NCBI RefSeq assembly: GCF_037975245.1
Contig: NC_092572.1
Span: 32,895,989 to 32,959,988, forward strand
DNA length: 64,000 nt
From: Apostichopus japonicus
Taxonomy: Eukaryota; Echinodermata; Holothuroidea; Aspidochirotida; Stichopodidae
Direction: 5' to 3'
Shown: positions 12,393 to 23,189 of the stretch, one piece after another
How the letters are laid out: each line of letters starts with the position of its first letter
Numbering within the stretch: the stretch's first letter is position 1
Program-made: the position numbers and the translations under genes
Notes under the pieces: model-generated
What the model was told of the DNA's origin: nothing
Seen by the model: the letters and a program-made list of their open reading frames with translations, nothing else
Databases searched by the model: none

Positions 12393-12733
12393 GAAGACTC
12401 CCGCACAAAGAAACGTCTCATGCCGGTTATCTGACCTAGTTTCGAATGCGGTGTAACAGAAGTGTTAGACACCACCGTTGATCCCAGAAAATACACACAC
12501 AGCTTGCTACCATCTGTAAATAGACTTTAGTGTACAGTCAATACAAACATCACGGTCAATACCCACAACACAGTGCACATAGCAGCGTGGACATCTCAGG
12601 TCTAGATAAAAGATAACAAGGTATCAGGTTTCATTACTGTCTGCATTTTGTAGCGACACAAAAAAAACTTCACTTGCAAGCAACGGAAAGTAAACTTTTT
12701 CAGAGCGCGGCATGCGGTTTAGGGCGAGTCTTC
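12393..12733. mobile_element. MITE-like element (GAAGACTC ends)
   Basis: GAAGACTC at 12393-12400 is matched by its inverse GAGTCTTC at 12726-12733. Just inside both ends lies a similar C/G-rich block (CCCGC; GGGCG) and then ATGCCG-type sequence (CATGCCGG left, CGGCATGCGG right), so the imperfect inverted ends are longer than 8 bases. At about 341 bp and with no coding content, it looks like a miniature inverted-repeat element nested in the larger transposon. No clear target duplication was found. Confidence 0.5.
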
Positions 12734-13479
12734 AATACCTTTAAATATATTGCATCGGTTGTTGTCACTTGATCATTTGCTTGTGTGTGAGCTAAACAGC
12801 TTAAATAATATGTAAAAAAATAATACAAACTTTCAAATTGCCAGATATTTACTTGCTCAAAATCATTATCCAATCATGATTTGTTGCTATCCTTGAGTCC
12901 ATTATTCAGATGATGAGGCAGATTCCCTTCAACTCTCCATGATGAAGGTAAAACCTTATATCTTAACCAACTGCCATTGAGTGTCCATTTGAAAGTTTCA
13001 AACACACAAGTGCATTGATTAAAACAAAGACTTTATTGCTGTGGTTGCAGGAACTGGATTTCAGTCTAGTAGTCACTCACCAGGTTCGTCTTTATCACAG
13101 TCTGCTAACTGTGGCTTTTTATGTTAGGAGTTTTTCTTCAGAGCACATGTCACCTTTGATTTGTAAAAAAAGTCCTGAAATTCAGGGAGTTGTAATTTAC
13201 TGTCTAAAGATAATTTAAAAAGATTTTTTTTTAACTTCAATCGTCAATGTGGGTGTCAATTAAGGGAATAAGGAGTTACTGATGCAATGACTTTCTGGCA
13301 TAAGTGCATTTATAATGTGTTAAAACTTGAAAGGTGTATCATACTGCACCCCCCCCCCCCCCCTCTTAATTTGCACTCCGTTGGAATGCACAGACAGTTT
13401 TGCTTATTAATGAAATACCAGTTAACACTAAATTTTAAAGTCTTCCTTTAAAACAATCAAACGAAACCGTGCATTGTCT

Positions 13480-14375
13480 AAGCTAGGCCTACGCAATAGT
13501 TTGAACATTTCTTTATCAACATGTGGTGACAGGGCTCTTATGATAATTCAGTGACCAAGACAAGAGTGTAGGGTAGTCTTTGCAATAAGCATGACTAAGG
13601 CTAGGCTACCAGTACCATAATTAGCCTTGGCCTAGTGGTCTTTGAAATGTAGCCTAGGCCCCTGCTACTTTGATAAATGATAGTTGACTGCATCCAAATT
13701 AAACCAAGGCCTAGGCTATACTTTTGAAGAAGAAAAAATTAGGCTGAATTCATGTTAGCCTAAAAAGGCTAGGCCAATGCTGACAATTAACACAAGCCAA
13801 GATCATTTAACCATTTGGGCACTTGTTTATGGCATACTAAAAGGGTCTATATAATTAGGCCTGTATGTGTACACAACCCACAAGTTGCCAATGAGTATAG
13901 ACCTAGCCTAACTAGTTTAGACCTAGGCTACTTTGTTTTCCTTAGGCCTAGTTTAATTGGGCCTTATACTGTGCCATATTATGTAATGTGCTTTAACAGT
14001 TGTAGTAATAGCAAGAATGGTCCAGGTCTAACTAAGCCCAGGCTTAACTTATGCTTCGGGCTTAACTAAGGATTAGGGCTTTACGTGATGCCTAGAGGCT
14101 AGCCCACCCTTTTACATTAAACTAAAAGTGATACTTTTTTAGGCTAGGCATAGCCTAGGCATACAATAACTAGGAATTAGGATAACTATATGTGCGACTG
14201 AAACTGCCATGCCTATGATTAGGAGAGCTGGCATAATGAAATCGAATTTGTGGATCGTAAAACGAGAGAGAATAGCCATGAATGTAATTACAGAAACCAG
14301 TCTGAACGTAAAATTCTCGCATTGCTTGTACATTACTCGTATACACTAGGGCCTATGGCTAGTATGGGCCTAGGC
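13480..14375. repeat. AGGCCTA/TAGGCTA-rich region
   Basis: Variants of AGGCCTA, CCTAGGC and TAGGCTA occur dozens of times in about 900 bases, on both strands and without a fixed period (for example 13483, 13675, 13711, 13925, 13944, 14155, 14370). Isolated copies occur elsewhere in the window (4622, 10509, 29970), so this is partly a genome-wide word preference concentrated here. The open frames in it are not credible genes. Confidence 0.65.
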
Positions 14376-14699
14376 TACACAGACTTTTTTTCATTAGATC
14401 TCCATCTTGTTCTTTCTACTTCCAAAAAATTCCTCTTCTTTTATGGTCAGTCGGAAAATCAAACAACAATATCCATGTTCTGACCGATTGCAGCATCCCC
14501 AGCACCATTTCTTTCATAATTTCGTACTTTTTTCGTGTACACAAACGATAGTCTATACACTGTGAGTATGCGTGTCGCCTGCTATAAAGTTTTCAAGTGG
14601 ACCTATTTTACCTCCCTGTGTGGGCGTTTTCCCTCTCGACCAATCCAAATCGGTTACATGGTTGGCCAAACTCTCTCTATATACGGCTCTGATTAATAC

Positions 14700-14835
14700 C
14701 TAAGCGGAGCGCCACCATCAGTTGGCGTGTAGCAGAACAAACACATTCTTGACAAAATTGCCTCCCGAGGATTGCCGGAAATAGCTCTTCCCGGGCCTTG
14801 TTAGTTGCATTTAATAAAAAAAATTGAGCTCTTAC
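14700..14835. mobile_element. Continuation of the interrupted hAT-like repeat
   Basis: The sequence CTAAGCGGAGCGCCACCATC followed by (A/G)GTTGGCG recurs inverted at about 23084-23113. Further matches are GATTGCCGGAA/GATTGCAGGAA and CTTCCCG. It lies directly beyond the target duplication of the 4.6-kb element, so it is read as the far half of the element that begins at 9994. Its outer limit is not defined. Confidence 0.55.
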
Positions 14836-15228
14836 GTGTTGGAGATTTAAACTTCCCAAAATAAGTAAATTCGAAAACAAAATCGGTAAAGTCACTTTGT
14901 AGGGGAAGAAAATGACTTTACGCTATATTCGATGTTCTACACAGGTAATTGAAGGTAATCATATTTAGTAAATCACGTGACATAAATATAATTCCATGAC
15001 AGTTGGTCTTAGAAAGGTTCAAATTCGTGTTGATTGCAACTAGTGGATGTACTTGTAGGTATACAATAATTGCTACGTCAATAAAAAGATATAAAAATAC
15101 GCAGAGCATTCTGATAGTAGCCGTAGCCTTTATAAACTCTGCAATTTCGGTGTAAATTGTTAGGTTTGTGTTATTATTATTATTTGTTTTACATGCCAAA
15201 CAGGGACTTAGTGTGGGCACCTAATGAG

Positions 15229-15545
15229 CTGAAAAGATGAGTCGTGTGGGGGACTGGGGGCCGCTGCCCCCTCGTTAGTAGGCTAAAAAGGCCTTGATAT
15301 ATGTTTGATGAAGTTAGTAGAATGACGATACCAGAAAGCCATGCGCCGAAGATGCGAGCTATCTAGGGGGTCCGAGATAATTCCCCTGAAAACTTAGCAC
15401 TTTTGGACGTCAAATGGTGCAATGAGATGCACATATAATTCCTATACATAGATAGGATCAAGTGAGTCATTGAAAATTTCTCTCGTACACAAGGAATAAC
15501 GATTATTTTCCAAATATTTATGAGTGGGGGGGGGGTGGGAGGGGG
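15229..15545. repeat. Dispersed transposon-like fragment
   Basis: The fragment contains a hairpin-forming GGGGGCCGCTGCCCCC (about 15256-15271) and then AAGATGCGAGCTATCTAGGGG with GGACGTCAAATGGTGCAATG. Its far end is a G-run near 15524-15546. This combination resembles subterminal sequence of interspersed DNA transposons known from many marine animals, but I cannot define its ends or name a family. Confidence 0.4.
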
Positions 15546-15559
15546 ACGAAGACATTACG

Positions 15560-16870
15560 TCCCCAACCAAATAATTGGGATGGGGGAAACATCTTTGCAA
15601 GAAATGTTCAAGAATTGACAAAGCGATTAGTATTACAACAAATTGGCAGTGGTTTGCAAATAATATAACTCTTATGCTGTGTAACCAGCATTGGGAATGC
15701 GTTATCTTCTAAATTTGCTAAATTGGACAACAAAATTCCACAACTTGCAAAGTACCGAAGAACCAGTATTTACGCTTATTTGAAATAATAGAATCAAATT
15801 CACCAGTTTAGGGAATAGTTGTAGAATAGCCTTTGGCGGTTTATTTCTGACATTATTCCTCATTCACGAGTATGGCACTTTAGACCCACCATATACGGTC
15901 ATAGACAAACGGTTAGATAGATTGAGAGTATAATAATATGAGTGAACATTACATGATTTAGTCAGATATAACTATGGACACAAAATGTGACTTAAATTGT
16001 TATTAAAATCTTCCTCTTTATAATCCATTGAAAGAGCAAAGAGAACACAGATTTGTTTTTTCTATTTTGGGACACGAATTTTCAACAAATTTGAAAAATT
16101 TGGCCACACTTCAAACTTCGCGGCTCGAGGGCAGGGGAAGGTTTTGGTGTGATTATCTGATACTATATCGTCCTTGCCGTGACCAACTCAATTATACATT
16201 GGGGATAGCATTCAATAATATATACACAATTACAAGGCTCTAATTTAATACTGTCGTTGTCATCTCATGAGGAATATAAGCTAATATCTAGAGAAATGTC
16301 TTGGTAATGAGTTATTAGTGTGAATCAACTTAAATGTTACCAATATTTGTCAACACGAGACGTTCATGTTATTGGCCTTTTCACACAAGTCGAATTCTCC
16401 AAATCGTGGAGTCTAACTCCGTGAAATTAATTTCCACAACGATTGTCCGACAGGTAGTAAATAAATAAAAGAGCATCACTCACCAGCGGTCTATTCTCAT
16501 ACCAAGGCTGTTCTCCCGGACAATCCCCAGTAACTGTAGCTTTCAAATTCCCGGCTGATTGGTATACGTGCAGGCCTATAGTACTACTGTTACATACTGG
16601 TAAAGGAAGGAATCTAGCAACCGTACTTGCTCCTACTGACCATTCGTTTCTACGATCCCGTCAGCTACCATGGGGCTTAATGAAGGGGAGCAAGGCGAAC
16701 AGGGGAAAGGGGGGTACCTAACACTGGAAAACTCCTGCGACTGAATAAACAGGGTTATGATGTTCTAGTGTAAAAGAATCTTTAACTTTTCGTATGCAAA
16801 TTAAATACAAGTTATCTGTGGCATGCGTTGCTGGTTATTATGATTACGTAATTATCATCGACCCAGCACA
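15560..16870. other. Non-coding, no recognised feature
   Basis: AT-rich unique-looking sequence. A short open frame at 16028-16243 has no recognisable domain. Nothing else stands out. Confidence 0.4.
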
Positions 16871-16872
16871 CA

Positions 16873-17113
16873 CAAAAACGTTTATAAAACGTTATTAAAA
16901 CGTCTTTTGTTTTGATAACGTTAATTGTGGAGTAATAAATATGTCACGATGACGTTTTCAGGCTATTATATCAAAACATTTTTTCGTTAAAACATTAATA
17001 TAGCATTAATATTTCATAAAAACGTTTTGCCGACGTTTTTATAACACCACATTTAACGTTATTAAAACATATTTTAGAGGCTCTTTTAAAAATGTTATGA
17101 TAACGTTTGGTGT
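16873..17113. repeat. ACGTT-rich degenerate repeat
   Basis: Words such as AAAACGTTATTAAAACGT, AACGTTTTTATAAC and GATAACGTT recur in about 240 bases in both orientations (AACGTT is its own complement). The block directly abuts an ATCGTC microsatellite. There is no fixed period and no coding potential. Confidence 0.6.
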
Positions 17114-17116
17114 TTT

Positions 17117-17176
17117 CGTCATCGCATCATCATCGTCATCATCGTCATCATCGTCATCATCGTCATCATCATCGTC
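17117..17176. repeat. (CATCGT)n microsatellite
   Basis: About ten imperfect copies of a six-base unit CATCGT/CATCAT. Low-complexity sequence. Confidence 0.9.
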
Positions 17177-17179
17177 TGT

Positions 17180-20165
17180 TAATTGTTAAGCCGCTTTGTT
17201 TAATTTTTGACCGGTATCAGCGGTGTGTTTGTTTCCTCTCCGATCGATATATCAGGAAAGGCGATTGAAATTGAAATTAACAGCTACTGTCATGTTATTG
17301 TTTACATCCGGGGATACGTTTTCTGGTATTTGATTTATTATACTTACTTATAACAAATGTCATTATAAGTTGCTTCTTTTTAAAAAAAAAATTCAAGCTG
17401 GCCTAGTTCAAGTTTTTTTTAATTCTGGGTCTTGTGTTTCTGGTTGTTGATGTGACAAATAACCTAGGTCTTTGACTTTGAGAAGTAAATTGTTGTACGT
17501 GTTTAACCTAGTACCGTTTATTCCAGTTTATTAATATAACAAATATTTTCAATTGGAATGTGTACTCACGTGAGTTGACGAGGGGTCAACGGGACAATAC
17601 TTTATCTTCCAATATCTGTTATCTCCAAAGCTTTCGGGAAGTCGGTTAGGTAAAATTATCTACAAATTTAACCACCTAATAAGAACTATCGTTATGCTAT
17701 AGTTTAAAGTACATCCCGGTATACAACCTAAGTGATCCTCTCGAAAAATTAAATAATCCTTCACAAGGAATCATTTTCTCAGCTCACGAAAAGATGAAGG
17801 TCTCTGAAAACTATTGATCCTGAATTCATGGTACATCACTTTGGATTACGAAATCATTGCAAAATATTCACAAACATTTCCATGGATGTAGAGCACGACG
17901 AGAATGTTGCAGTGTTTTATTGATGCCTTTGAAGTAAATATTATTTAACTGAATAGTTACACTATCACCAGCAGTCCCCGTACGTCCAATTGCTAGTGTT
18001 GGATTTTATGCACGCACGAGCAAAACGAGCCTATTCAAGCTATCTTAATACAATACTGTATGACTAACAGAGCATCTCTCCCTGGATTGTTCACAGAGCT
18101 AAGGCCACGTGCGGTTTCTTCTCATTCAGAATGGGATTTACTCGTATTGTTATGCTAATCTTACCGGATGTTTACTCGCATGTCGAAATTATTCCTGAAT
18201 CACGTGTATGGCAAAGCAAAATACCCACTAATGATATATTCCAGTTTGATTCTGCCGAAAAAATTGGATCAATGCTCAATGCCGGTCTTGTTTTGAACCG
18301 GTACTCCAGGTTTTACAACTGAAAATGAAAGCTTATAGTCAATAAAATTGGATTATCGGTTAAAATTTGACCGATTGTCTGGTTAATAATCGGAGTTTTT
18401 CATTGTTAATCAAGGTTTTTGTTTGCCGACTTGTATCCATACATGCCAAATGTCCACAACGAGCAATATTTCGAAAGTCATCATGTTTAAATTATGTACA
18501 TAAAAACAAGTTTGGCCTCTAACTCCCATCATAAACATATCGTTCAAACGAATGGTTGAGCTATAACTAAATTCAGCCTGTAAATGTTTAGTTATATTCA
18601 CAACGTTAACGAAATGAAATCAGTTATAATCTCTCAAAATTTCCACGCCCCCAACCTCCAAGGAGTGGAAATAGCTTTTACGGTAGTAAGCTGTATATTA
18701 CTCTGATTCCACCTTTGTTTCTCTTGATGTTTATATCTATATCATTATGTTCTTTGAATATTTATTATTCTGAACATCAACAACTAATGAACGTCTGGGC
18801 GGCCCTTCTAATCTCAGATAAACATGGATGATCTAAATAATCCTACAACATCACCCTGACTATCCTGACCGTAATCCACAATCTTCATCTTACGAAACCT
18901 TTGTTATAAGCAGAAGATAGTTGTGTCCTTCTCCTGGGTGATGCAAATTTTATTGTCTTTAGAGGGCGCTCGTACGCTTTATTCACAGAGAAATGAGAAC
19001 TGTGCGGCGATAACTGCTGGTATTGTTAAGACCAGTGCAGAGAAATGATTAACTTTGAATGCAACATATTGTTAGATTGATTGCTAGTCTGTAACGTTGG
19101 ACTTCTTCGTTTTAGGCAAAGTAGATTATTATTATTTGTGTATTTAAAACAAATATTTCGGTTGATTTTGATAAATCTGTTATTCGTTTCAGGACTACTG
19201 AAGCAAAGTTGTTCATTAAAATTGTTAAGCTTAATTCAAACAGACAGTAAATTAAAGTTTCGAGGTTTCCAGTTCATCTTACTTCTTCAAAGGATTTAAT
19301 CTAGAAAAAACAGCTGGGTGAGGACAGGTTACAAGCTTTGTGTACTTTATTAATTACTCTCATTAACCGACTTCAATCAGGATACCTTAATTTGATTAAT
19401 TGCAATCTAATTTTGAAATTCTCTGAAGATTTTGGTTAAAAATGTTTCCAGCCAACCCCCAAAAGAGGGGTAAAATATACTTTACATATACTCCAACAAT
19501 GTTTTATTTTTGTTTATAGTAAGATATTGAACCGAACGTAGCCCAGCACTACAGGTAAATAATGGAACTTAACCACACCAATACATCCATACCTCCCCCT
19601 TCCATTCCCCCTTCTCTCCATTTTAATCTCCCCTTGAAATATATATGGTGATGCATATCTTACACACTAACAGTTGATCATGACGTCATATATGCTAATG
19701 ATTCAAAATTCCCAACACCAATTCACTTCTCAGCAAAGCAACTAAATTTCACTTGTGCTAAACTTGAGCTTAAGTTCGTCTTATTAATTATCGTGTTTAT
19801 TATCAGTGGGTGGTCTTATTAAACACTGACGTAAAAATAAGATCAGCCAGTTTTCCAGTCATATGTTCTCGTTATACAACCAAATACTCCTAATCGTCGT
19901 TCAAATAGACAGAGACTTTCGTTTTGTCAAAAGGAACTTTGATGTGCGTTCGATTGTATTTGTTTATTAATTTAATGATTATTATCAGTACTTTGACTAA
20001 TTAAACAAATACAAACTAAACTAGGAACAATCATTACCCTATATCACTGAACTTTCTATCAATCTGATACTATTGCGTGTTTAGGATGAATTCCCACAAT
20101 ATGTCAGCTTGCGGTATATCATAAACCGCGGTGTTAACGAGACGATACATCTCTTTAACTGCGAC
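17180..20165. other. Non-coding, no recognised feature
   Basis: Unique-looking AT-rich DNA. Open frames at 18131-18322 and 19081-19299 are short and unrecognised. No RNA gene is evident. Confidence 0.4.
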
Positions 20166-20170
20166 AGCCA

Positions 20171-20260
20171 TGGGCGTCAATCCAGGGGGGAGGGAGGACA
20201 CGCCCCCCCCCACATTTCGATGGATGGGGGAATCGATATCAAATGTCCCCCCACACATTA
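20171..20260. mobile_element. hAT-type terminal fragment
   Basis: GGGCGTCAATCCAGGGGGG followed by a C-run and CACATTTCGATGG resembles a hAT end. Its GGCGTCAATCC core is found inverted (GGATTGACGCC) at 23172-23182, so the two may be opposite ends of one element or ends of relatives. The adjacent open frames on both strands are translations of this G/C-rich repeat. Confidence 0.45.
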
Positions 20261-20369
20261 GGAAAAAGAGTAGTGTCGTGGCTCTATTTGGTTACGGCTT
20301 ACACATCTTAGGATTCATATCCGCGAATATCACTCAATGTTGCTGAATGGAGAATTCCACCAAGATCTC

Positions 20370-20664
20370 GTGAGTTGGTACCCTGAGCTCTCCAACAATC
20401 TTAAGCTTAGTCTGCCTTTCTTTCGAGGCCAGTTCCATTCGTCGTCGGTTGAAGGGTATAGACAAATATTCAAGTCGATGAATCCAGTGGTACGGGCTAT
20501 GTTTGGTGAAGTCGAAGCTCTCTTTGCGGTTGCTCCTCGTCTCCTTCGCCAGTTCGACGGAAGCCGAGAGATCTTTTAGTGCTCTGAGGCGTTTGAAGAC
20601 AAGGCTACGGAGCACCATGACTCTACAGAGGCTGAACCATGTGATCGTGTTCCATATTCACCGC
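20370..20664 (+). pseudogene. hAT transposase C-terminal remnant, frameshifted
   Basis: Two plus-strand frames join into the dimerisation region of a hAT transposase. The first frame gives WYPELSNNLKLSLPFFRGQF and then KSMNPVVRAMFGEVEALFA. After a frameshift near 20517 the second gives LLLVSFASSTEAERSFSALR followed by RLKTRLRSTMTLQRLNHVIVF. The AERSFSALRRLKTxLRSTMxxxRLN block is the signature of the hAT C-terminal dimerisation domain (Dimer_Tnp_hAT). The catalytic domain is absent and the frame is broken, so it is dead. Coding sequence stops at HIHR, where another repeat beginning CAGGGACGTCG appears inserted. Confidence 0.85.
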
Positions 20665-20665
20665 G

Positions 20666-20790
20666 CAGGGACGTCGTTAGAGGGGGTGTGGGGGTCTTTA
20701 ACCCCAAACTTGGTAAAACTGACGCTAGTTGGAAAATTGGAGTGCGACAGTCGGAATTTCCGACTGTCGCACTCTAGTTTATCTAGGCCT
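20666..20790. mobile_element. Palindrome-bearing repeat, copy 1
   Basis: It begins CAGGGACGTCGTTAGAGGGG, continues with CCCCAAACTTGGTAAAACTG, and contains a near-perfect palindrome at 20740-20774 (17-base arms starting GAGTGCGACAGTCGG, one-base spacer). A second copy in the opposite orientation lies at 27075-27210. Its hAT-like start and small size suggest a MITE. It abuts the truncated hAT transposase. Confidence 0.75.
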
Positions 20791-20989
20791 ATCCATTTAT
20801 CCCTGTGATTGTGCATGACCTAAAAAATTTCGGTCAAAATTGACCTTTAACCTGTCATATTTACCACGTTTTCCTTGCATCTTTGGGAAATTGTATCTCG
20901 CGATTCTTATACTCCACCGTACAAAACTTCGTATGATTTTGAATACTACAAAAAAATGCCTAATAGAACTACCGTCATAGTTGTAGGAG

Positions 20990-21085
20990 CCCAATTTGAT
21001 TTGTGGGGGGGGGGGGGGGGGGTTGTAACGACTTGCCCGAAAAATATAACCAAAATTTTTCGCGCAAGTCGCGCGCATTCCACAT
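20990..21085. repeat. G-run and CGCGC-rich transposon-like debris
   Basis: A run of about 18 G at 21004-21022 is followed by ACTTGCCCGAAAAATATAAC and TTTTTCGCGCAAGTCGCGCG. This combination looks like interspersed repeat sequence. The proline-rich and glycine-rich open frames here simply translate the G-run. Confidence 0.45.
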
Positions 21086-21089
21086 GATA

Positions 21090-22060
21090 ACGTGCATATC
21101 ATACAGGCATGCATCGGTCTTTACATCGCATGCAAATAGCATACAATCATTTTCCGTCTTATTACCCTTCAGTATTGGTGAGAATTGTTGGGTAATAATA
21201 ATATCAGTTTAACCACTGTAGAACACATTGCAAATTATCTTTCTTTCAGTAGGTGCCCAAAAGCTATCAGCATATTGCCCGAATTTCACAAAAAAAATAT
21301 TTGGTTGGGGTGGGGTAGGGACCAATAAGTTTGTGAAATGAGTGCCAGTGGGAACAAATGTATCGCAACAAGTTCGTAACAGAAGTGCAGTGGCGAAAGA
21401 TTGGCTTTTCTGACTGACACTGACCGTATCGTTGACGAGTAGCGCGAGGGTGGGGGGGTACAAAGCAGCAGTCGCAATTTTCTGGCTTCAAAACCGATTT
21501 TCAGCCACTACACCCCCCCCCCCCCCAATCATCAGGCCTTAGCTACATGGTGGTTACATAGTACGCTCCGACCAGAATTCACCCGATAACCAGATGCAGA
21601 TCCACCTAGTAACCGAGGTAACTTGCTTGAGGACTCCAACGAATAACCACTGATTTATTTTCATGCCTTCATCACTTTAGCCACCACTCACATTGGCCTA
21701 TTCTAAGTCTGACGATACATGCGCATGCGTGAGGTCCTGAAAACATAATAAAAGTGGTTTGTCTTGCTATCCTTGTTTTCAAATTTCATAGAAATGTATT
21801 CTCGTAGACCTAGCAACCTGGTTTAACATGCTGGCGTTTCACGACTTTTGGCCAAATTTGCGCTAAGCTCGCTATACGAACTCGGATCTGGGCTGTGCCT
21901 AATTAGTTAGTTATTTAAATTATTAATAATGGCGTATGAGGAAATGCACCATTTTGTGGTATGACTCCCAGGACGGAAAGTCGAGAAACTCACATGCAGT
22001 CGCGGCGGATAGCTTCCTTCGCCTATATGTCCGGGGAAATTTTGGGACATCGTTCCTATA
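21090..22060. other. Non-coding, mixed repeat debris
   Basis: This stretch includes G/C runs at about 21302-21320, 21450-21459 and 21511-21525. A minus-strand open frame at 21923-22171 overlaps the hAT MITE that follows and is not recognised. No gene is supported. Confidence 0.4.
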
Positions 22061-22063
22061 GAC

Positions 22064-22423
22064 CAGGGCTGGGCAACCTGCGGGCCACATGCGGCCCGCC
22101 AGTGATTTTTTGCGGCCCGTGAGTTGTCTCAAGAAAAAGAAAAAAATCAATCTAGTTTGCATCATCACCAAAAACGAGCTAGCTGCTTAGAATTTATCTG
22201 CACTAATGATGCTGTCAGGTTGGTATATTATCACCATTAATTATCAACTGGACTGTATTGACATTATGGTTTTGTGAATACAGATTAAGTACACACACCT
22301 ATTGCTTGAACGCCCTCGGAATCAAAGGTTTGAAATCAACAGCAGGTCGTTGGTTAGGTGCGGCCCTGTCAATCTTTCACTCCTAAAATCTGGCCCATTC
22401 ATTCAAAAGGTTGCCCACCCCTG
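22064..22423. mobile_element. hAT MITE (360 bp)
   Basis: The left end CAGGGCTGGGCAACC (22064-22078) matches the inverse of the right end GGTTGCCCACCCCTG (22409-22423) with one mismatch. The CAGGGxTGGGCAACC start is a well-known hAT (Charlie/Tip100-type) terminus, and a CGGCCCG-rich subterminal region follows. Flanking octamers CTATAGAC and CAATAGGC agree at six of eight bases and have the T2/A7 pattern, consistent with a decayed target duplication. There is no coding capacity. Confidence 0.85.
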
Positions 22424-22452
22424 CAATAGGCCTATATCTGAGGCCCTGGGGT

Positions 22453-23186
22453 CAGTGGCGTCGTGCCCATTGGGGCCCGGGGGCACAGGCCCCCCCCCCC
22501 CAAAAAAAAATTGTCAAAGGTATCATAAAATTTTGTCATAATTTAAAAAGAAAGTGTTTTCGAAATCGAAAAGTAGACTAAATATTCAATTGCTCTTTGA
22601 TGGTCGTTGCGGATTTTCCACACACCTCAAAGACAACATATCGGGATTAGTAATGCGATTACCTTCGAATATGTTTGTCCTAAGCTCGCGTTTGATACAG
22701 TCTCAATTAACCTGGAAAATAATCACTTCGTTATCGCGCGTTTTACCTTTGGTTTCGATACTTTCGCTTTTTCTGCCCATGTTTTCAAACGGCATAGCTT
22801 TTTATTCACCCAGTCACCACTTCTCACGGGCATGGGCGGTGATCAGGGATCAGCTAAAACAAAAATGTTTCGATTTCTTTAATTTTGGGCGCTTCTGGGA
22901 GACGAGGAATTGGTAAACTGAGGAATAAATGGCGATAACTTCCTTCGAGAATATTTCCCAAAATAAAAAATTACAGGAAATTTTCATCAATTTTAGGGGT
23001 GTTGCTCACTGCCATAATGCACGGGAAGTGCCGCTTCCTGCAATCTGAGGGGTCTGCCAGAAGAAAAATTTTCTTGTACGCTGCGCGCCAACCGATGGTG
23101 GCGCTCCGCTTAGATAGTACTTATGGCCGGAATACTCGAATCGATCACGTCCCCCCCCCACGTTTCAAATCGGATTGACGCCACAG
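22453..23186. mobile_element. Probable decayed hAT-like element
   Basis: The left side begins CAGTGGCGTCGTGCCC and continues with GGGGCCCGGGGGC. The right side ends GGATTGACGCCACAG after a C-run. The terminal nine bases (C-A/T-GTGGCGT) are inverted matches, but internal ends diverge and no target duplication is visible, so the two ends might belong to different elements. Sequence near 22990-23113 is the inverted relative of 14700-14835. The open frames inside (22554-22916, 22607-22882) are not recognisable as transposase. Confidence 0.5.
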
Positions 23187-23189
23187 AAA

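Larger units (their letters stand above)
10085..14691. mobile_element. 4.6-kb DNA transposon with TIRs and target duplication
   Basis: The ends are inverted repeats of about 31 bp (10085-10115 and 14661-14691), beginning CAGAGCCGTATATAGAGAGA and identical over the whole arm. They are flanked by direct repeats. If the terminal C/G is counted as part of the element, the target duplication is the 8 bases ATTAATAC (10077-10084 and 14692-14699). If not, it is the 10 bases GATTAATACC. The 8-bp reading, a CAGAG start, and T and A at target positions 2 and 7 all fit the hAT superfamily; P-like or Mutator-like elements are alternatives. No transposase is recognisable inside, so this is probably a non-autonomous or gutted element. 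It carries a LINE remnant, a MITE and an AGGCCTA-rich region. Perfect TIRs and target duplication suggest a fairly recent insertion. Confidence 0.85.

Noticed and set aside
15234-15271. GGGGGCCGCTGCCCCC hairpin considered as a transcription terminator
   Set aside because: Intrinsic terminators of this kind are bacterial. Here the hairpin belongs to transposon-like repeat sequence.
20797-21212. Overlapping proline- and glycine-rich open frames on both strands
   Set aside because: They depend on an 18-base G-run and repeat debris. No domain is present.
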